Origin: Polaribacter sp. Q13 | GTDB taxonomy: Bacteria; Bacteroidota; Bacteroidia; Flavobacteriales; Flavobacteriaceae | Direction: 5' to 3' | DNA: 64,000 nt | Assembly: GCF_016858305.2 (NCBI RefSeq) | Contig: NZ_CP074436.1 | Span: 1,074,001 to 1,138,000, forward strand | Part shown: positions 8,496 through 17,321 of the stretch, one piece after another | Numbering within the stretch: the first letter of the stretch is position 1 | How the letters are laid out: every line of letters begins with the position of its first letter | Position numbers and translations under genes: made by a program | The notes under the pieces: generated by a model | What the model saw: only the letters and a program-made list of their open reading frames with translations | Database searches by the model: none | What the model was told of the DNA's origin: nothing

Positions 8496-9779
8496 CTAAT
8501 TTAAATCCTTTAAGCGAATTGAAACTGCATTTTTATGCGCATCCAATCCTTCTGCAGCTGCCATTAATTCTATTGATTTACCAATAGTTTGTATCCCTTC
8601 TTTAGATATTTTCTGAAACGTAATACTTTTAGTAAAACTATCTAAATTTACACCAGAATATGATTTTGAAAATCCGTTTGTAGGTAATGTATGATTGGTT
8701 CCAGATGCATAATCTCCTGCACTTTCTGGCGTATAATTACCAATAAAAACAGAACCTGCATTTTCTATATTATCTATATAAAAATCGTTATTATTTGTAC
8801 ATACAATAAAGTGCTCTGGGCCATATTCGTTTATCAACTCTAGCGCAATTTCATCATTGGCAACAAAAATAGACTTCGAATTATCAATTGCTTTTTGAGC
8901 AATTTCTTTTCTAGATAGATCTAAAAGTTGTTTTTCTATTTCTAAAGAAACTTCTTTTATTAGTTCTTTTGATGTTGACACCAAAATTACCTGACTGTCT
9001 GCACCGTGTTCTGCCTGACTTAATAAATCTGAAGCTACGTAACTAGCATTTGCAGAATCATCTGCAACTACTAATAATTCACTTGGACCTGCTGGCATAT
9101 CAATAGCAACACCGTGTTTGGTAGACAATTGTTTAGCAACTGTTACAAACTGATTTCCTGGTCCGAATATTTTGTACACTTTCGGCACTGTTTCTGTACC
9201 AAATGTATACCCTGCAATTGCCTGAATTCCGCCAACTTTTATAATTTTTGTAACTCCACAAAGATTTGCAGCAAACAAAATTGCTGGATGAATTTTTCCT
9301 TCCTTATTTGGAGGAGAACATAACACAATTTCTTTACAACCTGCAATTTGAGCAGGTATAGCCAACATTAAAACTGTAGAAAACAAAGGTGCTGTTCCGC
9401 CAGGAATATACAAACCAACTTTTTGAATTGGTCTTTTTTCTTGCCAACATTGTACTCCGTTTGCCGTTTCTACAAAAACTTTTTCCGTTTTTTGTGCTGT
9501 ATGAAACTTGGTAATATTTTCTTTTGCAAGAATAATTGCGTCTTTTAATTCGTTAGAAACTAATGAAATTGCTTCTTCTATTTCATTAAGAGAAACAATA
9601 TTATTTTCTAAAGAAACACCATCAAACTTTGCAGTGTATTTATGAATTGCAGCATCTCCATTTGCTTTGATATCTGCAAAAACCTCATTTACGACTCCTT
9701 CAATATCATCAACTGTTTTTGTTGGTCTCTCTAAAATTTGAGACCAATCTTTTTTTGATGGATTTATTATTGTATTCAT
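8496..9779 (-). CDS. hisD: Histidinol dehydrogenase
   Basis: HisD (427 residues) oxidises histidinol to histidine in two NAD-dependent steps using Zn2+. Visible family motifs are VGLYIPGGTAPLFSTVLM, AGPSELLVVADDSAN, SQAEHGADSQV (Zn-binding region), the catalytic Glu-His of NEYGPEHFIV and the late DYASGTNHTLPT. It is the second gene of the operon. The gap upstream to hisG (247 bp) is unusually long and contains a repeat-bounded block (9793-10013). Confidence 0.96.
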   Translation of the reverse strand: MNTIINPSKKDWSQILERPTKTVDDIEGVVNEVFADIKANGDAAIHKYTAKFDGVSLENNIVSLNEIEEAISLVSNELKDAIILAKENITKFHTAQKTEKVFVETANGVQCWQEKRPIQKVGLYIPGGTAPLFSTVLMLAIPAQIAGCKEIVLCSPPNKEGKIHPAILFAANLCGVTKIIKVGGIQAIAGYTFGTETVPKVYKIFGPGNQFVTVAKQLSTKHGVAIDMPAGPSELLVVADDSANASYVASDLLSQAEHGADSQVILVSTSKELIKEVSLEIEKQLLDLSRKEIAQKAIDNSKSIFVANDEIALELINEYGPEHFIVCTNNNDFYIDNIENAGSVFIGNYTPESAGDYASGTNHTLPTNGFSKSYSGVNLDSFTKSITFQKISKEGIQTIGKSIELMAAAEGLDAHKNAVSIRLKDLN

Positions 9780-9792
9780 GATCTATTTTTCT

Positions 9793-10013
9793 CCTGCAAG
9801 GTTTCTAAAACCTTGTAGGTATTTTACTTTTTAATTTATACTTACAAAGTGCTTTAAACCTTGCAGTATGTTTACAAACTTGCAATTTGCGTTAGGGATT
9901 GTAGCATTTGTTTGAGCTCTTTTTTCTTTTTCAGAAAAAAAGCGAGTGCGAAAAGCCCGTTAAAACGCCCAAATAAAAATTATATACCTACAAGGTTCTG
10001 AAAACCTTGCAGG
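9793..10013. repeat. 221-bp block bounded by inverted palindromes in the hisG-hisD gap
   Basis: CCTGCAAGGTTT...CCTTGTAGG at 9793-9819 and CCTACAAGGTTC...CCTTGCAGG at 9987-10013 are each palindromic and are inverted copies of one another. The interior contains GCGTTAGGGATTG and, further on, GCCCGTTAAAACGCC, whose outer parts are partly complementary. The block looks like a small non-coding repeat element (MITE- or REP-like). No open frame of note lies inside. Confidence 0.55.
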
Positions 10014-10026
10014 ATAAAAGGCTAAA

Positions 10027-10884
10027 TTAAAGCACCATTTTTTCTATAGGGCACACTAAAATACCTTCTGCTCCGTTGGCTTTTAACTCATCGATTATTT
10101 CCCAAAATTCGTTTTTGCTAATTACAGTGTGCACAGAACTCCAACCTTTTTCTGCCAATGGCAAAACGGTAGGACTTCTCATACCTGGTAATAATTTTAA
10201 AATATTTTCTAATTTATCATTAGGTGCATTTAACAACACATATTTAGAATTTTGTCCTTTTAAAACTGACTGAATTCTAAATTGAATTTTCTCTAAAATA
10301 GCTCTTCTTTCTGCTGATATTTTAGAAGAAACCGCCAAAACAGCTTCTGATTTTAGTAAAACCTCAACCTCTTTTAAACCATTTTTAAATAGAGTACTTC
10401 CACTAGAAACAATATCACAAATTCCGTCTGCCAATCCTATATTTGGGGCAATTTCTACAGAACCATTAATAACGTGTATGTCTGCTTTAATATTTTTTTC
10501 TTTTAAAAATTTCTTTACTGTTTCTGGATACGAAGTTGCAATTCTTTTTCCGTCTAAATCTTTTAACGAATTTGCATCAGAATCTTTAGGTACTGCAATA
10601 GAAACCTTACATTTAGAAAAACCTAAACGTTCTACAAACTCAATATCTGCTCCTTTTTCTATTAAAACATTCTCTCCAATAATGGCTGCATCTACTACTC
10701 CATCTTTTAAATATTGAGGAATATCTCCGTTTCTTAAATAGAAAACCTCAACAGGAAAATTTCTTGCAGCTGCTTTTAATTGATCTTTACCATTGTCTAT
10801 AGAAATACCAATGTCTTTTAAGATTCTCATTGAATCTTCATTTAATCTTCCTGATTTTTGTACTGCAATTCTTAAATTACTCAT
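10027..10884 (-). CDS. hisG: ATP phosphoribosyltransferase (long form)
   Basis: HisG (285 residues from the ATG at 10884) starts histidine biosynthesis by joining ATP and PRPP, and is the usual target of feedback by histidine. The start MSNLRIAVQKSGRLNEDS matches the family; an upstream in-frame extension to 10950 would run through the terminator hairpin and is rejected. Motifs include GDIPQYLKDGVVDAAIIGEN and the PRPP loop DGICDIVSSGSTLF (about 168-181). The C-terminal regulatory domain (about 215-285) ends with GILVCPIEKMVL, so this is the hisZ-independent long form. It is the first structural gene after the leader peptide and attenuator. Confidence 0.95.
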   Translation of the reverse strand: MSNLRIAVQKSGRLNEDSMRILKDIGISIDNGKDQLKAAARNFPVEVFYLRNGDIPQYLKDGVVDAAIIGENVLIEKGADIEFVERLGFSKCKVSIAVPKDSDANSLKDLDGKRIATSYPETVKKFLKEKNIKADIHVINGSVEIAPNIGLADGICDIVSSGSTLFKNGLKEVEVLLKSEAVLAVSSKISAERRAILEKIQFRIQSVLKGQNSKYVLLNAPNDKLENILKLLPGMRSPTVLPLAEKGWSSVHTVISKNEFWEIIDELKANGAEGILVCPIEKMVL

Positions 10885-10919
10885 TTTTGTTTTTGTTTGA
10901 TGCCTGAGCAAATACGGTT

Positions 10920-10958
10920 TAAAATTAAAAAACCCGTTTGATTTGCTCAAACGGGTTT
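10920..10958 (-). terminator. Attenuator terminator of the his operon
   Basis: On the minus strand an 11-bp stem (10957-10947 with 10941-10931, AACCCGTTTGA / TCAAACGGGTT) with a 5-nt loop is followed by TTTTTTAATTTT. It stands between the leader peptide and hisG. The segment CGTTTGA of the first arm can instead pair with TCAAGCG at 11001-10995 inside the leader reading frame, giving an antiterminator. Confidence 0.85.
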
Positions 10959-10988
10959 ATAAATATCTTGATTTTATTCAATACACTT

Positions 10989-11045
10989 TTAAATCGCTTG
11001 ACTGCAATTGTAAAAATGATGATGATGGTTTTGAATAAAAGTCAT
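10989..11045 (-). CDS. hisL: Histidine operon leader peptide
   Basis: An 18-codon frame on the minus strand, ATG at 11045 and TAA at 10989-10991, encodes MTFIQNHHHHFYNCSQAI with four consecutive CAT codons. It lies about 30 nt upstream of a strong intrinsic terminator and directly before hisG. In attenuation of the classical type, ribosomes stalled at the His codons when charged tRNA-His is scarce leave AGTCAAGCG free to pair with the terminator arm; ribosomes that reach the stop codon cover it and termination follows. The distances fit: AGTCAAGCG begins 12 nt after the last His codon and ends 6 nt from the stop codon's last base. It is too short for most gene finders. The regulatory role is inferred from structure. 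Confidence 0.85.
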   Translation of the reverse strand: MTFIQNHHHHFYNCSQAI

Positions 11046-11063
11046 GTCTTGTTTATTTCTATG

Positions 11064-11096
11064 CAAATATCAAAATTTTATTTCTAATTACACAAA
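11064..11096 (-). promoter_or_regulatory. Candidate promoter of the his operon
   Basis: On the minus strand TTTG (11096-11093) and GATATTTG (11071-11064) are 21 nt apart, one base off the Bacteroidota pattern TTTG/TAnnTTTG. Transcription would begin just upstream of the leader peptide ATG at 11045. Confidence 0.45.
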
Positions 11097-11209
11097 TAAT
11101 CTGATAAAAAAATCATGAAAATAAAATATTTATCAATTTTTAAATATTTGTTTAAAATTTATATTCCTTTTAATTTATAATTCCTTTTTAACTTTTACAT
11201 ACAAATACC

Positions 11210-11217
11210 TATTTTTG
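11210..11217 (+). promoter_or_regulatory. TAnnTTTG box almost touching the ttcA start
   Basis: TATTTTTG matches the Bacteroidota -7 consensus and ends only 5 bp before the ATG of ttcA. If used, the mRNA would be leaderless or nearly so. No clear -33 TTTG is seen, so the call is tentative. Confidence 0.35.
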
Positions 11218-11222
11218 CAGCC

Positions 11223-12020
11223 ATGGAAAACATTAAACAGGTTACAAAAAAACTACAGCGTGCAGTTGCAGAAGCTATTCAACAATTTACGATGATTGCT
11301 GAAGGAGATAAAATTATGGTTTGTCTTTCTGGCGGAAAAGATAGTTATGCCATGCTGAATATGTTATTGTATTTTCAGAAAGTAGCGCCTATTTCTTTTG
11401 ATATTGTAGCGGTTAATTTAGACCAGAAACAACCTGGTTTTCCAGAGGAAGTATTACCTACTTATTTAAGTAATCTAAAGGTTGATTATAAAATTATAGA
11501 AAAAAACACCTATAAAATTGTAATGGATAAAACGCCCGAAGGTAAAACAACTTGTAGTTTATGTTCTCGTTTGCGAAGAGGAACTTTATATGAAGCTGCC
11601 AAAGACTTAGGTTGTAATAAATTGGCTTTAGGACATCATAGAAATGATATTATAGAAACCTTTTTCTTAAACTTCTTTTTTGCAGGAAAAATGGAAACCA
11701 TGCCTCCTAAATTTAAAAATGACGCTGGTGACATTGTTGTTTTAAGACCATTGGCTTTTTGTAAAGAAAGTGACATAGAAGAATATGCGAACTTTATGGA
11801 CTTCCCTATTATTCCTTGTAACTTATGTGGATCTCAAGAGAATTTACAACGCCAAAATGTAAAACAAATGATAGCCGATTGGGAAACTGAATTCCCAAAT
11901 AGAAATGCTATTATGATGAATGCCTTGCAAAACGTATTTCCTTCTCACCTTCTAGATAAAAACTTATATGATTTTGAAAATTTGGAATCTAAAATACCCA
12001 AAAATTCTTTAACCGATTAA
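11223..12020 (+). CDS. ttcA: tRNA 2-thiocytidine(32) synthetase TtcA
   Basis: This 265-residue protein belongs to the PP-loop ATPase family. It activates C32 of certain tRNAs by adenylation and inserts sulfur. The PP-loop SGGKDS lies at 36-41, and the two Cys pairs that bind the iron-sulfur cluster in TtcA lie at C111/C114 ([12 protein letters not shown]) and C199/C202 (IPCNLCGSQ). [15 protein letters not shown] is the usual family motif following the first Cys pair. It is a single gene facing away from the his operon, with about 180 bp of AT-rich DNA between it and the his leader. Assignment is firm because both the PP-loop and both CxxC motifs are intact. Confidence 0.93.
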   Translation: MENIKQVTKKLQRAVAEAIQQFTMIAEGDKIMVCLSGGKDSYAMLNMLLYFQKVAPISFDIVAVNLDQKQPGFPEEVLPTYLSNLKVDYKIIEKNTYKIVMDKTPEGKTTCSLCSRLRRGTLYEAAKDLGCNKLALGHHRNDIIETFFLNFFFAGKMETMPPKFKNDAGDIVVLRPLAFCKESDIEEYANFMDFPIIPCNLCGSQENLQRQNVKQMIADWETEFPNRNAIMMNALQNVFPSHLLDKNLYDFENLESKIPKNSLTD

Positions 12021-12161
12021 GCTTCAAACAACTCTTTTTTTCTAAAAATATAGACTTATTTTCTTTGATTTTTACCTTAAAATTAGTAACTTAGCTTAGT
12101 GCTATTTCTTTAACCTCAATTAAAGAACACGGCAATTTATTATGAACTAAAATCACGAGAT

Positions 12162-12422
12162 ATGAGCCTTCTATCAAACAATGTGATTCCTGGAAATCAC
12201 GGAAAAGTATTCGAAACAAACGTAGTAGATAATTACGATTTACAAAGAATAAAAAATGATTTATTGCTTGTAGACGGAATTAAAGATGTACTTATTGATG
12301 CACAAAAATTTCCAAAAGAGTTTACTGTGCATACAACAAAATTATTAGCTATTAAAGAAATTGAAGCTGTTGTGTTACATTTAGGTTTTCATGCAATAGA
12401 GAGAGCCCTTTTTAAGCTTTAA
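12162..12422 (+). CDS. Small HMA-like (ferredoxin-fold) protein without metal motif
   Basis: This 86-residue protein has the beta-alpha-beta-beta-alpha-beta pattern of heavy-metal-associated domains (VFETNVVDNYDLQRIKNDLLLVDGIKDVLIDA, then FTVHTTKLLAIKEIEAVVLHLGFHAI). The CxxC copper-binding motif is absent, so it is unlikely to be a copper chaperone of the Atx1 type. It stands alone between ttcA and the LacI gene. The ATG at 12162 is preceded by an A-rich leader. Role unknown. Confidence 0.65.
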   Translation: MSLLSNNVIPGNHGKVFETNVVDNYDLQRIKNDLLLVDGIKDVLIDAQKFPKEFTVHTTKLLAIKEIEAVVLHLGFHAIERALFKL

Positions 12423-12565
12423 TAACAGTTTTTACAGCAACTAAATTGATGTCATTAAAATTACGTAAAAAAAGAACTAAACCTGTGATAGATTTTTTTA
12501 TACACCTCACCCTACTAAGAATCTATAATCACTAGAGCATAGACAATATACATATTGATAAAAAA

Positions 12566-13636
12566 CTAACTATTCGGTAAAAGTGTTTGTATTTTTTGAA
12601 GTAAATCTTTAATTTCTTTTACAGAATTTAAATTTTCTTTTACAGACATCGTACTTTGTCTTTCTATTAACTGAACTGGAATTACCATTTTAGAAATATT
12701 ACTTTCATTTTTTAACTGTATCAAAATTTGCTTTACAGCTTGTTTCCCTATTTCTAAAAAATTTTGATGAACGGTTGTTAACGGCGGATTGTAATACGCA
12801 CTATTTATAGTATCATCAAAACCCGTTACTGCTATTTGCTCTGGTACGGCATATTTTTGCTCTGCACAAGCCCTTAAAGCACCCAATGCCATTTGATCAT
12901 TCCCTACTAATAAAGTATCTATTTCTTGAGGCTGCAAGAGTACTTTTGTGGCTTCATCATACCCACTTTTAGCACTCCAATCTCCTGTTTCTACAGTTAC
13001 AATTTCTACCTCAGAGGCTTGTAAAACATCTAACCATGCTTGTTTTCTTAAATTTGCAGCGTGCGAATGAGCGGGTCCATTTAAAAGCGCAAATCTTTTT
13101 CTTCCTTGTTTCAACATTAACTCTGCAATTAACGCAGCGCCTTTGTAATGATCTGCAGCAACCTGACTCACGTTTGCTTCAGGAGAAACATCAATAAACA
13201 AAAAAGGTAAATGCTCATGTTTCGCTACTAAGATTTCCGCCAAATCTTTTTGCACGGGTAAATTTACAAATACAACGTCTACTTGTTGAGACTTTAACTC
13301 TCGTATGGCTTTTTCTAAGTTTTTCTCTTCAGAATTTGAAACAGCAATAGATACCGCATAGCCTGCCTTTTCACTTTCTAATCGAATTCCGTTTACAATA
13401 CTAGAAGCACCTTCCATGGTCATTTCTAGTGTTATGATCCCAAAAATTTTTGCTTTTTTACGCACCAATAGTTGCGCTCCTTTATTTGGTACATACCCTA
13501 ATTGATCAATTGCTTCCTGAACTTTTTTTAAGGTATCTAAATTCACTCCTTTTCCTCCGTTAGTAACTCTAGAGACTGTTTGAGTAGAAACCCCTGCTAA
13601 TTCTGCAACTTCCTTAAATGTCACCTTTTTATTCAT
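12566..13636 (-). CDS. LacI-family transcriptional regulator
   Basis: The start ATG at 13636 gives a 356-residue repressor; a TTG two codons upstream is not needed. The N-terminal helix-turn-helix (about 4-25, VTFKEVAELAGVSTQTVSRVTNG) and hinge (QLGYVPNKGAQ) are standard, followed by a periplasmic-binding-protein-like sensor domain (about 65-330). It is the last gene of a minus-strand row: porin, GH97, LacI. A palindrome TGTTTACGCAAACA at 17322-17335, in front of the porin, is a good candidate operator. It may also have its own promoter (TATATTTG, minus strand, 13663-13656). Ligand probably a sugar released from the GH97 substrate; this is inference from context. Confidence 0.9.
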   Translation of the reverse strand: MNKKVTFKEVAELAGVSTQTVSRVTNGGKGVNLDTLKKVQEAIDQLGYVPNKGAQLLVRKKAKIFGIITLEMTMEGASSIVNGIRLESEKAGYAVSIAVSNSEEKNLEKAIRELKSQQVDVVFVNLPVQKDLAEILVAKHEHLPFLFIDVSPEANVSQVAADHYKGAALIAELMLKQGRKRFALLNGPAHSHAANLRKQAWLDVLQASEVEIVTVETGDWSAKSGYDEATKVLLQPQEIDTLLVGNDQMALGALRACAEQKYAVPEQIAVTGFDDTINSAYYNPPLTTVHQNFLEIGKQAVKQILIQLKNESNISKMVIPVQLIERQSTMSVKENLNSVKEIKDLLQKIQTLLPNS

Positions 13637-13647
13637 AAACAAACCTT

Positions 13648-13735
13648 AATTACAACAAATATAATTGTTTAAAATTACAATGTCTTATTCATAGAAAAAT
13701 CTATACCTGCATAGAATTACAACAAGTATAGATTT
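13648..13735 (-). promoter_or_regulatory. Leader region of lacI with promoter box, direct repeat and hairpin
   Basis: Minus-strand TATATTTG (13663-13656) matches TAnnTTTG. AATTACAACAA occurs on the plus strand at 13648-13658 and 13715-13725. An inverted repeat AAAATCTATAC...GTATAGATTTT (about 13695-13736) could be an operator or a weak terminator between GH97 and lacI. Confidence 0.35.
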
Positions 13736-13769
13736 TAAACTATCGGGGGACTAAAAAAAAAATAACTTA

Positions 13770-15791
13770 TTATATTTTCACTACAAAACCTCCTCCTGGA
13801 GCCATACGCACTGTAAACGTATCTTTTATATTCTCTGTTTTTTTTACAAAATCAATTCCATTCATATCTGCATTCGGTCCATCTTTAAGCACAGTAGCAC
13901 TTCCAGATTTCCCTGTAATTTCTTTTATATTGATTGTTATTTCACGAGCGTCCCAGTTATTTAAACCACCAATATACCAGTCATTTCCTTTTCTACGAGC
14001 CGTAATAATGTACTCTCCTATTTTTCCATCAACAGTAATAGTTTCATCCCACGTAGTTGGAATAGAAGCAATAAATTCTGTACTAACAGGATTTTTCTCA
14101 TAATTCGTTGGGGTATCACAAAGCATGTTTAAAGGAGAAAAGAATATTACATACTCTGCAAATTGATGCGTACGTGTACCTTGACTCATTGGTTTTGAGA
14201 AGTTAGGAGCATATTGAGTTTCTACTTCATTGGTAATAGTATTTAAAGCCTTTACCGCATTATTCATAGCACCTTGCGTATAATCTACAGGTCCAGAAAT
14301 CATTCTGATAAACGGAAACGTAACATCATAGGTAACCTGATCACATTCTTTTGGTTGCCATTTCATTTGCTCTAAACCATGCACTCCTTCAAAATTTAAA
14401 ATATTTGGATAGGTACGTTGTAAACCTGCTGGTTTATAAGTTCCATGAAGATCTACAATCAATTTATATTTTGCACACATTTGCGCAGAACGCTCGTTAA
14501 AATACACCAATTCCTGATCATCACCATTCATAAAATCGACCTTAAAACCTTTTACGCCCATTTCACTATAATGCTTACAAACCTCTTCCATATCTTTGTC
14601 AAAAGCATAATAACCAGCCCAAAGAATAATATCTACATTACGTTCTTTTCCATATTCAACTAGTTCTTTGATATCAATTTCAGGAACAACCTGCATTAAA
14701 TCGTATACTTTATTAACCGACCAACCTTCATCTAAAATTACATATTCAATGCCATTTTTTGAAGCAAAATCGATATAATATTTATACGTTCTATTATCTA
14801 TACCCGCTTTAAAATCTACACCTTCTAAATTCCAGTTATTCCACCAATCCCAAGCAACTTTTCCTGGTTTAATCCAACTTGTATCACCAATTACATTTTT
14901 AGCAGCTAATTTGTAAGACATCGTTGTATTTGCCAATTCCACATCATTTCTTGTTACAATTGCCGCTCTCCAAGGAAAACTACGTGGTGCATTTACTTTC
15001 GCAATAAAAGGATGTCTACTTTTTACAATTACCTGAAGATTATTATACCCTGCGTGTTCTTCTACATCATCTCTTAAAGGCGCAAAAAAAGCATTCATTG
15101 TATTTTTACCAATACTTGTGGTTAAGTACATTCCTGGATAATTTCTTAAATCACTTTCTGTAATGGTAATACGTTTTTGATTTTTAGATTCGATACTTAA
15201 AGGCAAAAACATTAACCTATTTTTATCTAAATCAGAAATTTTAGAACGTGTGTATTGATTTTCAAAAGATTGAAAAAGTTGATGTTCCATAGTTCCCGGA
15301 GAATACACATACGGTACTGTAGTTTCTACATCGTGCGCAAACTTATATTGTGCCTGCTCACTCACCACTTCATAACTTCCTTTTTTTGTTGAAGCAAAAC
15401 GATACGCAACACCATCATTATAAGCTCTAAACTCTAAACTCCAATGATCATTAAACGTTATAGTTACAGTATTGTATTCATCTTTTACCGTTTTAGATTT
15501 GTAAAAATGAGCATTGATTACGTCATTTACTTTCGCTGTTTTAATGTTCTTTATTTTAGAACCAAGTCCCCAGATAGTTCCATCAGACAAGGTCATAGAA
15601 AGTTGAGAAGGCTCTAATACCTGCACTCCGTCTTGTGAAATAGTGTAATAGATAGATTTACCTACCGTTACCTGCGCCTGTGTTTTTCCATCAGGAGATT
15701 TTACGATTATTTTTTTATCTGCTGCAGACATAACAGACGCGCCAAAAAGAATTAATAATGCTGCTGCCATTATTGAAAATGTATTTTTCAT
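13770..15791 (-). CDS. GH97 family alpha-glycosidase
   Basis: This is a 673-residue secreted enzyme with a signal peptide (1-23, ending MSAA). An N-terminal beta-sandwich domain (about 25-300) precedes the (beta/alpha)8 barrel (WDWWNNW at about 314, EYVILDEGW at about 350) and a small C-terminal beta domain. GH97 contains inverting alpha-glucosidases (SusB type) and retaining alpha-galactosidases. Here GFKVDFM supplies an Asp (D419) where retaining members carry the nucleophile, and LNFEGVHG supplies a Glu at 468, so an alpha-galactosidase-like mechanism is more likely than SusB-like; this is inference. It lies between a LamB-like porin and a LacI regulator, as expected for an oligosaccharide uptake unit in the periplasm. 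Confidence 0.9.
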   Translation of the reverse strand: MKNTFSIMAAALLILFGASVMSAADKKIIVKSPDGKTQAQVTVGKSIYYTISQDGVQVLEPSQLSMTLSDGTIWGLGSKIKNIKTAKVNDVINAHFYKSKTVKDEYNTVTITFNDHWSLEFRAYNDGVAYRFASTKKGSYEVVSEQAQYKFAHDVETTVPYVYSPGTMEHQLFQSFENQYTRSKISDLDKNRLMFLPLSIESKNQKRITITESDLRNYPGMYLTTSIGKNTMNAFFAPLRDDVEEHAGYNNLQVIVKSRHPFIAKVNAPRSFPWRAAIVTRNDVELANTTMSYKLAAKNVIGDTSWIKPGKVAWDWWNNWNLEGVDFKAGIDNRTYKYYIDFASKNGIEYVILDEGWSVNKVYDLMQVVPEIDIKELVEYGKERNVDIILWAGYYAFDKDMEEVCKHYSEMGVKGFKVDFMNGDDQELVYFNERSAQMCAKYKLIVDLHGTYKPAGLQRTYPNILNFEGVHGLEQMKWQPKECDQVTYDVTFPFIRMISGPVDYTQGAMNNAVKALNTITNEVETQYAPNFSKPMSQGTRTHQFAEYVIFFSPLNMLCDTPTNYEKNPVSTEFIASIPTTWDETITVDGKIGEYIITARRKGNDWYIGGLNNWDAREITINIKEITGKSGSATVLKDGPNADMNGIDFVKKTENIKDTFTVRMAPGGGFVVKI

Positions 15792-15840
15792 GATTATAAA
15801 TTTTAAGTTAATTGTTGTTTATTTTATTTTTTAAATTGAT

Positions 15841-17307
15841 TTACCACCAGATTTCAAATTGTAATCCATAAGTAAATCCGGAAGTATTATTACCAAAAGG
15901 AGCGCCATTAGGCGTATTACCAATCAGTCCTTTTAAATCATCGCTCCAAAAAGCGTAGGTAACAAACGGACGCAATACTGGGCGCGCGTAAAAACCTTTT
16001 TCTAACGAAAGCTCTGGCGTAAACGTTATTTTATCAAGATTACCAGAAACATTTAATTGTTCATTTTTAATATACTCATGCGTCAATTCTAAGTGTAATT
16101 TAAAATGATCGCTCATATAATACATTCCTCTTGCTCCCGCTGTTAACCAATACAGTTTTTTATCCCTCCCTTGCAAATAGGCTTTATTAGTAGGATTAGC
16201 ACTATTGTATTCATAAGGCTTTGTTCCGTAATCTCTCATTACAGCAGACAGAATACCATTTACAGCAAAAGTTTCTTTATCATCATATAAAAAGTTATTG
16301 TTGATTTCTAAAAAGTAAGAACTTGCAATATCATTTAAAACGATGTTATCATTTCCTGGATTTTCTTTTTCAGACATTCCAGACCAGTGGTGTATTGGTA
16401 TTGAAGCCCCTTGTCTAAATATAAGTGCCGTTGTATTGGTAATATATTTCTTTTCATAATCTAACCAGGAAATAACCGCAAAACCGTGTTTAGCATCATA
16501 TTCCATGATTTCATTTTCTGCCCGATAACTATAATTTAAAGAGACATTCATTTTAAGCGTTTCACTAATTGGTAAATGCACATAACGCACATCTGCCGTA
16601 TACGCTCTTAAGTGATCTTCTTCATCATTTATAAAAGAAACATCTTTACCTTTCTCTTGAAAAGCCCAAATACCGAATTTAATATCTTCATCAGTTCCTT
16701 TCTGAATTAGTTTTTCCATACCAAATCCCCAACCTCTTTGTCCTGGGTTTACCCACTGTCTATCTAACATATGTTCTGCTCTACGATCATAAAATCGTTT
16801 ACCTGCCCAAATAACTTCTCCGTTTCCCAAAAAATTATTTGCACGCACATATAATTGTTCCGCTTTATTAAAACTCATTTGAGTATCCGTTCCAAAGTCT
16901 TCATAAATAGAACTCATCCAAATAACATCTAAAGATTTCGATTTCTCTTCATCAAAATAATACGAATAGTCAAACTCTAACTCTCCATAAGTATCGGCCT
17001 GATTTCCCAAACTATATTTATTTTGAGCACCTGGCATCTGAAAATGTGCCTGCGTTTCTCCACCTTCACTTCGCCCAACACCTGTCCTTAAATAACCAGA
17101 AGTTTTAAACTTATGATTTCCTTTTTCAAAAATTGTTTGTGCTTTCATATTAAATGTTATCGCAAACATAAATAATACAAAAACAGACAATAAAGTTCTT
17201 TCTCCTACTCGGAAAAGGGATGCGCTAGATTGACCAACACACCACAAAACCTCACTAAACAAAGGAGATAACCTTTTTTTTAAGTAATTTAAATATAAAT
17301 ATTTCAT
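15841..17307 (-). CDS. LamB/maltoporin-like outer-membrane carbohydrate porin
   Basis: This protein of up to 488 residues has the carbohydrate-porin pattern: FKTSGYLRTGVGRSEGGE at the first strand, NKYSLGNQADTYGELEFDY, WAGKRFYDRRAEHMLDRQW, RGWGFGME, and a C-terminus ending in aromatic FEIWW. It would let oligosaccharides cross the outer membrane for GH97. The N-terminus is odd. MKYLYLNYLKK, a normal signal n-region, is separated from the hydrophobic core RTLLSVFVLFMFAITFNMKAQ by about 24 residues encoded by a repeat-like segment (17201-17268). Without that segment the signal peptide would be perfect. The start at 17307 is the only ATG that gives an n-region. It is the first gene of the LacI-controlled row. 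Confidence 0.85.
   Translation of the reverse strand: MKYLYLNYLKKRLSPLFSEVLWCVGQSSASLFRVGERTLLSVFVLFMFAITFNMKAQTIFEKGNHKFKTSGYLRTGVGRSEGGETQAHFQMPGAQNKYSLGNQADTYGELEFDYSYYFDEEKSKSLDVIWMSSIYEDFGTDTQMSFNKAEQLYVRANNFLGNGEVIWAGKRFYDRRAEHMLDRQWVNPGQRGWGFGMEKLIQKGTDEDIKFGIWAFQEKGKDVSFINDEEDHLRAYTADVRYVHLPISETLKMNVSLNYSYRAENEIMEYDAKHGFAVISWLDYEKKYITNTTALIFRQGASIPIHHWSGMSEKENPGNDNIVLNDIASSYFLEINNNFLYDDKETFAVNGILSAVMRDYGTKPYEYNSANPTNKAYLQGRDKKLYWLTAGARGMYYMSDHFKLHLELTHEYIKNEQLNVSGNLDKITFTPELSLEKGFYARPVLRPFVTYAFWSDDLKGLIGNTPNGAPFGNNTSGFTYGLQFEIWW
17201..17268 (-). repeat. In-frame palindromic repeat inside the porin signal-peptide coding region
   Basis: The 68-bp segment is bounded by the inverted hexamers TCTCCT/AGGAGA and encodes the atypical stretch SPLFSEVLWCVGQSSASLF. 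It resembles interspersed flavobacterial repeats of the CTCCTTTG...GAGG kind. The flanking codons join to a normal signal sequence if it is removed. Confidence 0.55.
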
Positions 17308-17321
17308 AACTGCTAGTTAAT

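Noticed and set aside
10885..10950. N-terminal extension of hisG to 10950
   Set aside because: It would translate the attenuator hairpin; the HisG family start MSNLRIAVQ begins at 10884.
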